A DNA stretch of 64,000 nt from Clostridioides difficile. GTDB lineage: Bacteria > Bacillota > Clostridia > Peptostreptococcales > Peptostreptococcaceae. Where the stretch lies: NCBI RefSeq assembly GCF_001299635.1, contig NZ_JRHN01000047.1:62001-126000 (forward strand). The letters run 5' to 3'. A model generated the notes under the pieces. The model was not told the DNA's origin and did no database searches. It saw nothing but the letters and a program-made list of their open reading frames with translations. The position numbers were made by a program, and so were the translations under genes. Shown here one piece after another: positions 8,135 to 17,810 of the stretch. How positions within the stretch are numbered: position 1 is the first letter of the stretch; each line of letters opens with the position of its first letter.

Positions 8135-9496
8135 TTATTCAGACATCTTATACAACTTTCCAACTTTAAGTAAATATATAAATAAACTTATCATTAGTGT
8201 CCCTTTTAAGATACTTGATAAAGTTATACTCCACCATACACCATCTAAACCTAATATTTCTGGTCTGGATATAAGGTAAGCTAATGGTACTCTTGCACCA
8301 GTCAATATAGTAACTATAGTAGAAGGTATATAGGTTCTCCCTAATCCTTTGAAAGCTCCCGTTGTAATTATCTCTAAGCACATAAAAAACTGAGAATATC
8401 CTAGGATTTTAAGATAAGTTGCCCCTTTTTCTATAGCTTCACTTTCATCTATAAAAACAGAAAATATACTCTCTCCTGCAAATACTAGTACTAAAGTAGT
8501 TATTATTCCAAGTATAGAAGACACAATTATACCTATTTTACAACCCTTGTTTATTCTAGAGTACTTTTTAGCACCATAGTTTTGTCCAACGAAACTTCCT
8601 AATGCAACTGCTAATCCTTCAGCAGTCATCCACGATATTGCTTCTATCTGTGAGCCCACTTTTTGAACAGCAACAGCAACAGGTCCCCATGATGCTACGA
8701 TTACTCCTAGCAACATTGAAAATACTGTGAACATTCCATTCTGTATCGCTACGGGAAAACCTAATTTATACAACACTTTATAATATCTAAGTTCTATTTT
8801 TCTAAATATTTTTATTCTAAAATATTCTTCTTTACTCTTAAGAACTATATATAAAAAACACATTGTAACTACTATCTGTGCAAATACAGTTGCTATAGCA
8901 GCTCCTGCTACACCAAGTCTTGGAGCAGGACCCCATCCAAAAATTAATATAGGGTCAAGTATAATATTAGTTATTAATCCTACTGTATTAATGCAAAAAG
9001 GAGTTTTGCTATTTCCAAGACCATTGAAAATTGCAGTAAACACTGGGTTTATAAAATAAAATACCATACCTAAGGCTACTATTATCAAATATTGTCTAGA
9101 CATAGTAATAACTTCTAAATCTCCCAATTTAAAAAAACCTATCAGCTGTTTATTAAGCACTATTAAAGATATTGTATATATTATTGCTAACATAATATTT
9201 ATTTCTATTGCTGATTTTATATATGATTTGGTGGCACTTATATTGTTTTCTCCTATACTTTGTGCTACTTTTACTTCTCCACCCACCTTAGAAATCATAA
9301 TAAATGCCATTGCAAGCCATGGAAAAAATCCAGCCGTTCCAACCGCTGCTACTGCCTTACTTCCAGCTTTACCAACCCATATCATATCTATCATGTTGTA
9401 TCCCATTTGTATAAATGAAGTCCCCATTATTGGAAGTGATAGTTTAAGTAATTTTTCTGTAATTCTTCCTTCTGTTAAATCAAGTCTATCTTTCAT
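8135..9496 (-). CDS. MATE-family multidrug/cation exporter
   Basis: A 453-residue, 12-helix MATE family transporter, expected to export organic cations or drugs in exchange for Na+ or H+. It has the two-lobe family layout with KLSLPIMGTSFIQMGYNMID at the N terminus, and NGLGNSKTPFCINTVG and KGLGRTYIPSTIVTI as the paired loop motifs of each half. The start ATG follows AAGAGGTGG. It lies upstream of the GntR gene on the same strand with a 94-nt gap, but there is no sign that it belongs to the sugar operon. Substrate unknown. Confidence 0.9.
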   Translation of the reverse strand: MKDRLDLTEGRITEKLLKLSLPIMGTSFIQMGYNMIDMIWVGKAGSKAVAAVGTAGFFPWLAMAFIMISKVGGEVKVAQSIGENNISATKSYIKSAIEINIMLAIIYTISLIVLNKQLIGFFKLGDLEVITMSRQYLIIVALGMVFYFINPVFTAIFNGLGNSKTPFCINTVGLITNIILDPILIFGWGPAPRLGVAGAAIATVFAQIVVTMCFLYIVLKSKEEYFRIKIFRKIELRYYKVLYKLGFPVAIQNGMFTVFSMLLGVIVASWGPVAVAVQKVGSQIEAISWMTAEGLAVALGSFVGQNYGAKKYSRINKGCKIGIIVSSILGIITTLVLVFAGESIFSVFIDESEAIEKGATYLKILGYSQFFMCLEIITTGAFKGLGRTYIPSTIVTILTGARVPLAYLISRPEILGLDGVWWSITLSSILKGTLMISLFIYLLKVGKLYKMSE

Positions 9497-9730
9497 TTCC
9501 CACCTCTTATAGATTATAAAATTTTAAATTTATTTATACAGCTAGATTTATCAACTTATTTAGTTAAACTCTCTATCATAAATATAATTGCTATATACTC
9601 ATAAGTATAAATATAATTATTTCCTCAATTACTATTATAATTCTTATCTTAACATCAATTAAGTGGATATAGTTCAATAAATAATAAACTTGTAATTAAT
9701 TAGAATTATTTATTCTATATTTTCCAAAGA

Positions 9731-9759
9731 TTGACAAGCTTTTTTGGGGTTGATATACT
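9731..9759 (+). promoter_or_regulatory. Sigma-A promoter of the methyltransferase/MTHFR gene
   Basis: TTGACA (9731-9736), a 17-nt spacer and TATACT (9754-9759) with an extended TG element make a near-consensus promoter. The resulting leader is only about 30 nt, too short for a SAM riboswitch. The remaining 9497-9730 shows nothing else recognisable. Confidence 0.85.
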
Positions 9760-9797
9760 AATATTTAAAATATTTTAAATTCTTATGAGGTGAATCA

Positions 9798-11561
9798 ATG
9801 AACATAAATGAATATATAAAAGACTCTATCTTAGTTTTTGATGGTGCTATGGGAACATACTATTCTAAACTAAAGAATAACGCTTTCAACTGTGAAATGG
9901 CTAATATCAATGATGCATCTACAATTTTATCTATTCATAGAGAATATATAAGAGCTGGGTGTAAAGCTATTAAAACAAATACCTTTGCTGCCAATGAAAT
10001 ACTCCTAGAATGTGATTTTAAAACTGTCAAAGATATTATCAAAAGTGGATATGAAATTGCATTAGAGGCAACAAAAAATACAGATGTATTTGTATTTGCT
10101 GACATAGGTCCAATACCTGCTTTAAATGACAGAGATTTACTATCTGACTATAAAAAAATAGTAGATATATTTTTAGAGCTTGGTGCAACAAACTTTATAT
10201 TTGAAACATTTAGTAATGATGAATATCTACCAGAAATCTCAAGTTATATAAAGAAAAAACAACCAAATTCATTTATATTAACAGAATTTGCAGTTAATCC
10301 TGAGGGATTTACTAGGCTTGGAAAAAGTGGTGCAAAAATATTCGAATCTATTTCAAAGAATAAAAACATAGACGCATTAGGATTTAATTGTATCTCTGGA
10401 CCACATCATCTATTGCATTTTATAAAGACAATTGATATTAATGACAGTATAGTTTCCATTATGCCTAACGCAGGCTATCCTACTATCATCAATAACCGTA
10501 CTTTTTTTGAAGATAATTCAGACTATTTTTCAGAACAAATGTTGGAAATACTAAACCAAGGAGTTCATATATTAGGTGGATGTTGTGGTACAACACCAGA
10601 ATTTATAAAAAAGACTGTTGATATAATAAATTCTTCACATAGAGGTGAATCTGCTATAGAAAAAGTTATTTCTTCAAAGGAAAAAACCAAACCAATATCA
10701 AAAAATAAACTTTTGGAAAAACTTGAAGTAGGTAAAAAAATTATAGCAGTTGAATTAGACCCTCCAATTGATACAGATATTGAATTTTTTATGAGTAGTG
10801 CCAAAAAATTAAAAGACCACGGAGTCGATGCAATTACAATTGCAGATTGTCCAATAGCTAGGGCAAGAGTTGATAGTAGTTTATTAGCTTGCAAAATAAA
10901 AAGAGAATTAGATATTACCCCTATACCTCATATGACATGTAGAGATAGGAATATTAATGCAACTAAAGCTCTCCTTTTAGGACTTAATATTGAAAATATA
11001 GATAATGTACTTGTAGTAACTGGAGACCCTATACCATCTGCTGAAAGAGATGAAATAAAAGCTATGTTTAGCTTTAATTCCTCAATATTAGCAAATTACA
11101 TAAAAACATTGAATGAAAATACATTTAATACACCTTTTAATATACTTGGAGCATTAAATATAAATGCAATAAACTTCGATTCTCAACTTAAACATGCTAA
11201 GATTAAAATAGAAAATGGAGTTACTATGTTTTTAACTCAGCCAGTTTTAACAGAGCAAGCTTTAATAAACCTAAAAAAAGCTAAAGAAATACTTCCTGCA
11301 AAGATACTTGGAGGAATAATACCTGTTGTAAGCTATAGAAATGCTTGCTTTATGAATAATGAGATTTCAGGGATTACTGTTTCTCAAAATATTATAGACC
11401 TGTACAAAGATACATCAAAAGAAGAGTCTACCAAGCTTGCTATTAATATATCTACTCAAATAGCAAAAGAAATTGAACCCTATGTAGATGGTTATTACAT
11501 TATTACACCTTTTAAAAGAATTGATATAATATGTGATATAATAGCAAATATTTATAAATAA
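9798..11561 (+). CDS. Homocysteine S-methyltransferase / methylenetetrahydrofolate reductase fusion
   Basis: A 587-residue two-domain enzyme like Bacillus YitJ. Residues 1 to about 285 form a homocysteine S-methyltransferase domain with the zinc ligands Cys198 (GFNCISG), Cys262 and Cys263 (GGCCGTTPEF). Residues about 300-587 form a 5,10-methylene-THF reductase TIM barrel with FAD (AVELDPPID, PHMTCRDRN, LVVTGDPIP). The fused protein would make methyl-THF and transfer a methyl group to homocysteine for methionine synthesis, although the true methyl donor is uncertain. The start follows GAGGTG. It is transcribed alone from its own promoter; MetE or MetH are not visible in the window. Confidence 0.9.
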   Translation: MNINEYIKDSILVFDGAMGTYYSKLKNNAFNCEMANINDASTILSIHREYIRAGCKAIKTNTFAANEILLECDFKTVKDIIKSGYEIALEATKNTDVFVFADIGPIPALNDRDLLSDYKKIVDIFLELGATNFIFETFSNDEYLPEISSYIKKKQPNSFILTEFAVNPEGFTRLGKSGAKIFESISKNKNIDALGFNCISGPHHLLHFIKTIDINDSIVSIMPNAGYPTIINNRTFFEDNSDYFSEQMLEILNQGVHILGGCCGTTPEFIKKTVDIINSSHRGESAIEKVISSKEKTKPISKNKLLEKLEVGKKIIAVELDPPIDTDIEFFMSSAKKLKDHGVDAITIADCPIARARVDSSLLACKIKRELDITPIPHMTCRDRNINATKALLLGLNIENIDNVLVVTGDPIPSAERDEIKAMFSFNSSILANYIKTLNENTFNTPFNILGALNINAINFDSQLKHAKIKIENGVTMFLTQPVLTEQALINLKKAKEILPAKILGGIIPVVSYRNACFMNNEISGITVSQNIIDLYKDTSKEESTKLAINISTQIAKEIEPYVDGYYIITPFKRIDIICDIIANIYK

Positions 11562-11733
11562 AATATTTATAATATAAGTAATATTAAAATATTTATTAAA
11601 ATATATTATAATTCTATAAAGCTTTATATTTTAAGGTTATAGGCTTGTTTATTCGTTGTAATTTTTATATAAATTTGGTAATATATAGATATATTATGGT
11701 GAAATTTATAGATATATATTAATTATGAGGAGA

Positions 11734-11755
11734 TTGTGGGAAGCTCTTTTCACAA
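11734..11755 (+). other. Hairpin between ribosome site and GGDEF start
   Basis: TTGTGGGAA and TTTTCACAA (with two G-U pairs) can pair around the loop GCTC. A GAGGAG sequence (11727-11732) lies just before it and the ATG 12 nt after it. Folding would bring GAGGAG to about 13 nt from the start. No other ribosome site is seen. Confidence 0.4.
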
Positions 11756-11767
11756 AACAACTAAGCT

Positions 11768-12919
11768 ATGAAAATAAATAAAAAATTTAATAGAGTTGAT
11801 ATGCAGGTTTCAATACTTACTGCAATTATTGTAATAATATCTTCTTCGTGCGTGTATTTTTTTAACTATCAATTGACTTACAATGATATGATATATACTT
11901 TGAGTGAAAGGTCTAGACGCATATATGAGTATGCAGAAAAAAATATTGATAAAGATACATTTACTGAAATTAACTCTAAAGAAGACCAATCAAAAAACTC
12001 TTATAAAAGTTCTAAGACCTTATTAGAATCTATAAAAAATACCACTGGAGTCATGTATCTATATACTGCTAAAAAAACAAAAGATGGCTCATTAGTGTAT
12101 GTTGTTGATGGCTTAGATTCATCTAGGAGTGATTTTAGAAACGCTGGTGATTTAATAGAAAAAGAAATTTGGGGTGACCTTAACAAAGCGCTGGATAATA
12201 ATATATTGCTCCCTAAAAAAATTAAAGCAACATCCTGGGGATACATATTCATATCATACTTTCCTATTCACAATAATGATGGTGAAGTTGTTGGGGTAAT
12301 AGGAATTGAATTTGAAGCAAACCATCAATACAATACATTTAAATTTATAAGCATAGTTACACCACTTATAGCATTATTAACTTGTCTAATATCAGCATTG
12401 GTTGCAGTAGTTCTATTTAAGCGTATATCAAACCCTACATATACTGATTTTGCTAATACAGATTACTTAACAGGTTTAAAAAATAGAAATGCCTTCGAAA
12501 TAGACATGAATAATTTGAACAATTTAAGTATAAAAAAGCTAATATCTATCATATCAATAGACTTAGATGGCTTAAAAAAAATCAATGATAAATTTGGTCA
12601 TCAGACAGGAGATTTATACATTAAGCATGCAAGTAAAATTATAAGAGATGTTATAGCTAAAAAACATGTAGTTTATCGTGTTGGTGGAGATGAATACATA
12701 GTCATTCTAAAAAATTCATCTCATGAAGAGATAAATACTATTATAAATAATATCAATTTAAAAATAATTGAAGAAAACTCGACTAACGAGTTAAAGTTAT
12801 CAATGTCTATTGGATATGCTGTTTTTGATGATAAATTAGATGTTTCTTTGTTTGATACATATCATCGTGCAGATTCTCAAATGTACGATAATAAAAGGAA
12901 ATTTAAAACACGTTATTAA
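11768..12919 (+). CDS. Membrane-bound diguanylate cyclase (GGDEF)
   Basis: A 383-residue protein with a first membrane helix (about 14-33), an extracytoplasmic sensor region (34-193, Cache-like), a second helix (about 194-217) and a C-terminal GGDEF domain. The active-site motif is GGDEY at 306-310, preceded by DLDGLKKINDKFGH; this variant is generally active, so it probably makes cyclic di-GMP in response to an external ligand. No RxxD inhibitory site is seen before the motif. The ATG is the first possible start, because a TAA lies two codons upstream in frame, but a normal ribosome site is missing. A 18-codon frame starting at 11725 overlaps it and could be a leader. Terminator follows. Confidence 0.88.
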   Translation: MKINKKFNRVDMQVSILTAIIVIISSSCVYFFNYQLTYNDMIYTLSERSRRIYEYAEKNIDKDTFTEINSKEDQSKNSYKSSKTLLESIKNTTGVMYLYTAKKTKDGSLVYVVDGLDSSRSDFRNAGDLIEKEIWGDLNKALDNNILLPKKIKATSWGYIFISYFPIHNNDGEVVGVIGIEFEANHQYNTFKFISIVTPLIALLTCLISALVAVVLFKRISNPTYTDFANTDYLTGLKNRNAFEIDMNNLNNLSIKKLISIISIDLDGLKKINDKFGHQTGDLYIKHASKIIRDVIAKKHVVYRVGGDEYIVILKNSSHEEINTIINNINLKIIEENSTNELKLSMSIGYAVFDDKLDVSLFDTYHRADSQMYDNKRKFKTRY

Positions 12920-12935
12920 CATTAATTCTAAGCTT

Positions 12936-12974
12936 AAAAAGTCTATTCCATAAATAACAAGAATAGACTTTTTT
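12936..12974. terminator. Bidirectional terminator between GGDEF gene and ABC operon
   Basis: AAAAAGTCTATTC (12936-12948) pairs with GAATAGACTTTTT (12961-12973), giving a stem with A and T tracts on both flanks, between two convergent genes. Confidence 0.85.
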
Positions 12975-12999
12975 AATTTGTATTTTTTTAAGAATTTAT

Positions 13000-14718
13000 T
13001 TAGTTAAGATTTGTCCTTTTTTCCAAACGATTTTTTATGAACTCATGTATTACTTTCACTAATATGTTTGTAATTAGTATTAATACTGCCAATGCTGCAG
13101 CCTGTGCAGTGCTACCTTTATCATCCAATTGTACAATTGATATTGCAGCCACTTTTGAACTTGCAGTATATATAAATACTAAAGCTGATATGGTCACCAT
13201 AGAGTTTAAGAAAAAATACATAAAATTTTCTAAAACTGCTGGCAAACAAAGTGGTATAGTTACATTTTTAAGAATTGATGCACTGTTTATCCCCATCGAC
13301 TTAGCCACCATATCTAATTCCTTATCTACTTTCTTAATGGCTGTAGTAGCAGTTATAAAAGCTACTGAAAAGAAATGTACTACATTACATATAACCATTA
13401 TAAGCACTGTTCCATATAATCCATTGAATAAGTTTTTAATGTATATTGTATCCATAAAATTAAACTCTAACTTATTAAAAAATAGTACATAAGATATACC
13501 TAAAACCAACCCTGGCAATGCCATAGGTAATGTACTTAAAAAATATCCAAATGATTTTAAATACGGAGCTTTTTCTGTTTTTTCATTTAGATATGCAAAT
13601 AAGAAAACAAAGCTTGTACCAAGAATAGCTGTTAATAGTGACATTTTTATTGAATTTATAAATGGTGTAATTCCATCAATACTATTTTTCATAGAAAAGT
13701 GTTCTAGTGTGAGTCTTAAATCATATGGCCAAACAGATATTAAGGATGATAAGATTACAGTTAACATTACAGCTATTATACCAAATGCAATAAATCCTAC
13801 AATCCCACCAAAAATACTATCTCTTAATTTATTAGATTTAATTTTATATGGAATTGACTTTGAATTTATATACGAATTTTGATTCTTTTCAATTTTTTTA
13901 GTTACCATAAATGATATTATTGCAGGTATTAAAAGTAAAATTGATACAGTAGCACCCATTGGCATATTTTGTTGTCCTATAATCTGCTTATACACATCTA
14001 TTGATAATACATTAAACTCTCCTCCAATTACTTTTGGAGCTCCAAAGTCTGTAAAGCATAATGTAAATGATACAAATGCAGAACTTATCAAAGAGTACTT
14101 TATACTAGGAATTGTTATACTTATAAATTCTCTTATTTTACTTATACCCATAGTGTTACTAGCTTCATATAATCTATAATCCGTTGAACTTAATGATATA
14201 TAAAGTATTTGAAATGATTGAGGAAATACATATATAATTTGTGCTAATATTATTCCTACTGCTCCATATATTGGAACATGTATTCCAAGTAAATTAGTTA
14301 CAACCCCTTGATTCCCAAACAAATATACTAAGCCTATTGCGTGCATCATTGTTGGAGCAAACATAGGAAACATTGCTAATGACTTAAAAAATCCCTTAAA
14401 TTTAATCTTTGTCCTCGTTAGTGCATACGCATATACTAATGCAAGTGTTAATGATATTACAGTTGATATAATAGATACAAATACTGTATTTTTCAGCGAA
14501 TTCAACAGAGCTTCAGAAGCTAAGTATTCTTGGAAGTTTTGCAATCCAACAAAGACTCCATCTTTATCTAAAAATGCCTGCACAAATAGATATATTATAG
14601 GTGCCAGTAAGAATATTACTAAAGACATAACCAATACTGTAAGCATGCACTTTTTTATATCTAGATTCATTTTTGATTTAAGACTTATACCCTTAGAACT
14701 CATAGCATTATTATTCAT
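13000..14718 (-). CDS. Fused double permease of a PhnU/FbpB-like ABC importer
   Basis: A 572-residue permease made of two tandem binding-protein-dependent transport domains (about 12 helices). Each half keeps its EAA-type coupling loop: EASNTMGISKIREF near residue 190 and MVAKSMGINSASIL near 475. Fused permeases of this length are typical of ferric-iron (FbpB/SfuB) and the putative 2-aminoethylphosphonate importers. The ATG lies 4 nt after the ATPase stop with AAAGGAGC inside the preceding gene. With the ATPase and binding protein it forms one operon. Substrate could be a phosphonate, iron or another small anion; sequence alone cannot choose. Confidence 0.88.
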   Translation of the reverse strand: MNNNAMSSKGISLKSKMNLDIKKCMLTVLVMSLVIFLLAPIIYLFVQAFLDKDGVFVGLQNFQEYLASEALLNSLKNTVFVSIISTVISLTLALVYAYALTRTKIKFKGFFKSLAMFPMFAPTMMHAIGLVYLFGNQGVVTNLLGIHVPIYGAVGIILAQIIYVFPQSFQILYISLSSTDYRLYEASNTMGISKIREFISITIPSIKYSLISSAFVSFTLCFTDFGAPKVIGGEFNVLSIDVYKQIIGQQNMPMGATVSILLLIPAIISFMVTKKIEKNQNSYINSKSIPYKIKSNKLRDSIFGGIVGFIAFGIIAVMLTVILSSLISVWPYDLRLTLEHFSMKNSIDGITPFINSIKMSLLTAILGTSFVFLFAYLNEKTEKAPYLKSFGYFLSTLPMALPGLVLGISYVLFFNKLEFNFMDTIYIKNLFNGLYGTVLIMVICNVVHFFSVAFITATTAIKKVDKELDMVAKSMGINSASILKNVTIPLCLPAVLENFMYFFLNSMVTISALVFIYTASSKVAAISIVQLDDKGSTAQAAALAVLILITNILVKVIHEFIKNRLEKRTNLN

Positions 14719-14722
14719 ATAC

Positions 14723-15712
14723 TTATGCTCCTTTAACTTTTGGATACTTTAAATAGTATTTTTCATCTATATTTATCTTTACAAGGTCACCTTCTGCTAA
14801 ATTTAAATTAACCCATTCTTTTATAGAAACATCACTTATCATGAAATTTTCATTTAATTTATCTTTTATTTCTACTCTTAGGAGATTTCCTCTGAACTCT
14901 ATGTTAGATATTATTCCTTGATAATTTTCTTTTGTTGATTTCTCTATTTGAACATATTCAGGTCTTACAGTTAATATAGAATCTCCATTATCAAAGCAGT
15001 TTGTATCTCCTATAAATTGAGCTGTAAATAGATTTTGAGGATTTTGATATATTTCCTCTGGAGTTCCTATCTGCATTATATCTCCTCCGTTTAAAATAGC
15101 GATTTTATCTGCCATTGTTATAGCTTCTTCTTGGTCATGTGTTACCATTATTGTTGTTATATTAAGTTCTTTTTGTAGCCTTTTAATATCCATTCTAAGC
15201 TTGTGTCTAACCTTTGCATCTAATGCAGACATTGGCTCATCTAAAAGCAAAAACTTTGGTTCAAGCGCTAATGCTCTCGCTATTGCAATTCTTTGTTGTT
15301 GCCCACCTGATAACGCTTTAGGATATTTATGAGCTTCATGAGTTAATCCCACTATTTCAAGAACTTCCTTAACTTTATTATCTATTTTTTCTTTTGAAAC
15401 TTTTCTTTCTTTAAGCGGAAAGGCTATATTGTTATATGCAGTCATATTTGGAAACAAAGCATATGATTGAAACACTATTCCAAAACCTCTCTTTGACGGT
15501 TCTAAATCTGTAATATCTTTATCTTGGAGAATTATAGCTCCACTATTTACTTCTTCAAGACCAGCTATTATTCTAAGTAATGTAGTCTTACCACATCCAC
15601 TAGGCCCAAGTAAACATAAAAATTCACCTTCTTCAATATCCAAACTAATATTATTTAAAACCCTTTTTTGGTCATAATTTTTAAACACATTATTTATTTT
15701 TAAGTAACTCAT
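14723..15712 (-). CDS. ABC importer ATPase (PotA/FbpC-like with TOBE domain)
   Basis: A 329-residue nucleotide-binding subunit. Walker A is GPSGCGKTTLLR, the signature is LSGGQQQRIAIARAL, Walker B is FLLLDEPMSALD and the H-loop is MVTHDQEEA. After about residue 235 it has a TOBE-like beta domain common to spermidine, iron, sulfate and phosphonate importers. It would energise the fused permease. The ATG follows AAGGGGAGAT. Spacing of 84 nt to the binding protein has no terminator. Confidence 0.9.
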   Translation of the reverse strand: MSYLKINNVFKNYDQKRVLNNISLDIEEGEFLCLLGPSGCGKTTLLRIIAGLEEVNSGAIILQDKDITDLEPSKRGFGIVFQSYALFPNMTAYNNIAFPLKERKVSKEKIDNKVKEVLEIVGLTHEAHKYPKALSGGQQQRIAIARALALEPKFLLLDEPMSALDAKVRHKLRMDIKRLQKELNITTIMVTHDQEEAITMADKIAILNGGDIMQIGTPEEIYQNPQNLFTAQFIGDTNCFDNGDSILTVRPEYVQIEKSTKENYQGIISNIEFRGNLLRVEIKDKLNENFMISDVSIKEWVNLNLAEGDLVKINIDEKYYLKYPKVKGA

Positions 15713-15796
15713 ATCTTATCTCCCCTTATCTAATTATATTTTTATTTTAAATTTTTTTCTTCTAAAATTATCTCTTCTAAACTATTCATTTAAATT

Positions 15797-16846
15797 TTAC
15801 TTACTTTCAGATTTTGAACCATACTTTGATTCCCAAGTTTTTAATACCATACCTCTATTTTTTGCAGCAGAGTTTAAATCTACTTCCTTTATTAGCTGTT
15901 CAAATGGTTGTTTAGAATAACCCTTTGGAACTGGATTATTTGTCTTTATAGAAGTAACTGCTACTTCGTGTGCATATCTATTCATAGCTGAATCACTCAT
16001 TGCCCAGTCTAGAAATATTTTTGCTTCTTTTTTTATATTCTCTTTTTTAACTAAAGCATTTGCTTCTAAATCCCAACCTGAACCCTCTTTTGGAAATACT
16101 ACTTCTATAGGTTCACCACTAGATAATTGTTGTGTAGCTCTATATCCAAGTGTAATACCTATTGGATATTCTCCAGAACCAGCTAGTTTAGCAGGCTTTG
16201 AGCCTGAGTGTGTATATGTAGCTATATTTTTATGTAATTTATCCATATAATCGTAAGCATCTTTTTCGCCCATCATTTGAATAAGTCCTGATACTGTAAG
16301 ATACCCTGTTCCAGATGATGCTGGATTTGGCATTGTTATTAACCCTTTATATTCTGGTTTTATCAAATCTTTATAACTTTTTGGAACATCAATACCTAAT
16401 TTTTCAAGCTCTTTATAATTAACTACTATAGCTGTTTCTGGTACACTCATTCCTACCCAGGATACATCTTCTCCAGTATCTTTGAATTTTTTATCAACCT
16501 TATCATAATTTTTTGGCTTATACACTTCAAGAGCTCCATCTTCTTTTAACTCTATCATGTTCATTGCTGACAATCCCCATATAACATCAGCTTGCGGATT
16601 ATCTTTTTCTGCTAATAATTTTGAAGCTATTACTCCATGAGAATCCATAACTATCTCTACATCTATATTTGGATACTCTTCTCTAAAACCTTCCATATAG
16701 TAAGCTATTTGCTCTTCCTCTAATGCTGCATATATTGTAAGTTTATTATTTCCTTTTCCTTGAGTAGTTTGTGGTGTTGTTGATATGCAACTTGTCATAA
16801 ATGTAATTACTACAATACACAGACAAGTAAATATAAATTCTTTCAT
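15797..16846 (-). CDS. ABC importer substrate-binding lipoprotein (PhnS/FbpA-like)
   Basis: A 349-residue extracytoplasmic solute-binding protein of class II fold. Residues 1-19 are a signal with lipobox MTSC, lipidated at Cys20. The mature part begins with LTIYAALEEEQIAYYMEGF and contains QADVIWGLSAMNMIEL and PNPASSGTGYLTVSGLIQMMG, blocks shared with proteins annotated as 2-aminoethylphosphonate- or ferric-binding. The tyrosine pair that binds iron in FbpA is not obvious, which favours a non-iron ligand, though this is weak evidence. It is the first gene of its operon, with AAGGGGGAAG before the ATG. TTAAC-rich repeats at 16935-16976 may be an operator. Confidence 0.85.
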   Translation of the reverse strand: MKEFIFTCLCIVVITFMTSCISTTPQTTQGKGNNKLTIYAALEEEQIAYYMEGFREEYPNIDVEIVMDSHGVIASKLLAEKDNPQADVIWGLSAMNMIELKEDGALEVYKPKNYDKVDKKFKDTGEDVSWVGMSVPETAIVVNYKELEKLGIDVPKSYKDLIKPEYKGLITMPNPASSGTGYLTVSGLIQMMGEKDAYDYMDKLHKNIATYTHSGSKPAKLAGSGEYPIGITLGYRATQQLSSGEPIEVVFPKEGSGWDLEANALVKKENIKKEAKIFLDWAMSDSAMNRYAHEVAVTSIKTNNPVPKGYSKQPFEQLIKEVDLNSAAKNRGMVLKTWESKYGSKSESK

Positions 16847-17073
16847 ATCTTCCCCCTTTATGTATTTTATGTGTTTTTATATTTTTTTAATTGTTTTTTA
16901 TTGTTTTTGCTTATGTTTATATAATACACCTAATTTGTTAATATAAAGTTAAGTGTAAATTAACAGTTCGTTAATTTTTAGAAATTTTTGTTAAATATGT
17001 TATTTTTGATTAATTCTAGTATGCTTTTAAACAATATTTTATTTTATGGTATCTATATTTTTAATTTGAGCAT

Positions 17074-17115
17074 AAAAAATAAGCCTAACTCCTATAAACT
17101 AGAATGTTAGACTTA
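17074..17115 (-). terminator. Terminator of the V-ATPase operon
   Basis: AAGCCTAAC (17081-17089) pairs with GTTAGACTT (17106-17114) with one mismatch. On the minus strand it is followed by TATTTTTTATG. It lies just past the ntpD stop. Confidence 0.7.
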
Positions 17116-17132
17116 CTTTTATAAGTATTTAA

Positions 17133-17810
17133 TTACACAACCAAATTATTTTTCTTCTTTTCTTCAAGTGCTTTTTTAAGCACCATATCCTTAACCTTCA
17201 TAAGTCTAGTAGTACTTGCTCTTTCATTTTCCTCAAGCTTCATAGCAATATACTTAATAGTCTCCATGTAATTTGGTATCATTACATTCTCAAGAGCATT
17301 AACACGTCTACGTGTCTTTTCTATCTCTTGAGCAAGAAGTTGTGCACTTTTCTCACTTTCTGCAAGTCTTAAAAGTGGCTCCATAGCAGCTGAGAATGCT
17401 TCCATAGCAGAATCTAATTCACCTGATGTAAAGGCAAGTCCATAAGGATAAATATCACTTTGATTGTTTTCAGTTTTAAAGTCAAACACAGGAACATCAA
17501 CACTCATTATATTTTTCGTAGAGACATCTACTGAAACAGATTGCTTTGGCATCATAAGTGCTGAACCTAGATACTCCTGACTCATAACTGCTCTTGCAAT
17601 TATAAAATTTTTATAAGCACCATCAAGAGCATTTTCTGCTTCTTCACGTAATCGCTTATTTTCTCTTACAATATCAAGAAATTGTTTCATAAGTTCATCA
17701 AGCTTATCTTTAAGAAGCTTATGACCTCTTGTAGCAGTTTTAAGGAGTTTCTTAAGTCTAGTCATTTCCATACGTGTTGGATTTACATTTAATCTAGCCA
17801 CAGATATCAC
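17133..17810 (-). CDS. ntpD: V-type ATPase subunit D (central rotor stalk)
   Basis: A 225-residue subunit D, a long antiparallel coiled coil that forms the rotor shaft inside the A3B3 head and transmits torque to the membrane ring. The N-terminal [20 protein letters not shown] and the C-terminal helix with [16 protein letters not shown] are family hallmarks. It is the last gene of the operon and its ATG overlaps the ntpB stop by 4 nt. Length is normal (200-230). Confidence 0.93.
   Translation of the reverse strand: MISVARLNVNPTRMEMTRLKKLLKTATRGHKLLKDKLDELMKQFLDIVRENKRLREEAENALDGAYKNFIIARAVMSQEYLGSALMMPKQSVSVDVSTKNIMSVDVPVFDFKTENNQSDIYPYGLAFTSGELDSAMEAFSAAMEPLLRLAESEKSAQLLAQEIEKTRRRVNALENVMIPNYMETIKYIAMKLEENERASTTRLMKVKDMVLKKALEEKKKNNLVV

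Noticed and set aside
9497-9797. SAM (S-box) riboswitch before the homocysteine methyltransferase/MTHFR gene
   Set aside because: The promoter at 9731-9759 leaves only a 30-nt leader, and no S-box motifs or terminator were seen.
11562-11767. Cyclic di-GMP riboswitch before the GGDEF gene
   Set aside because: No match to type I or II core motifs was found; only AT-rich repeats and a small hairpin are present.
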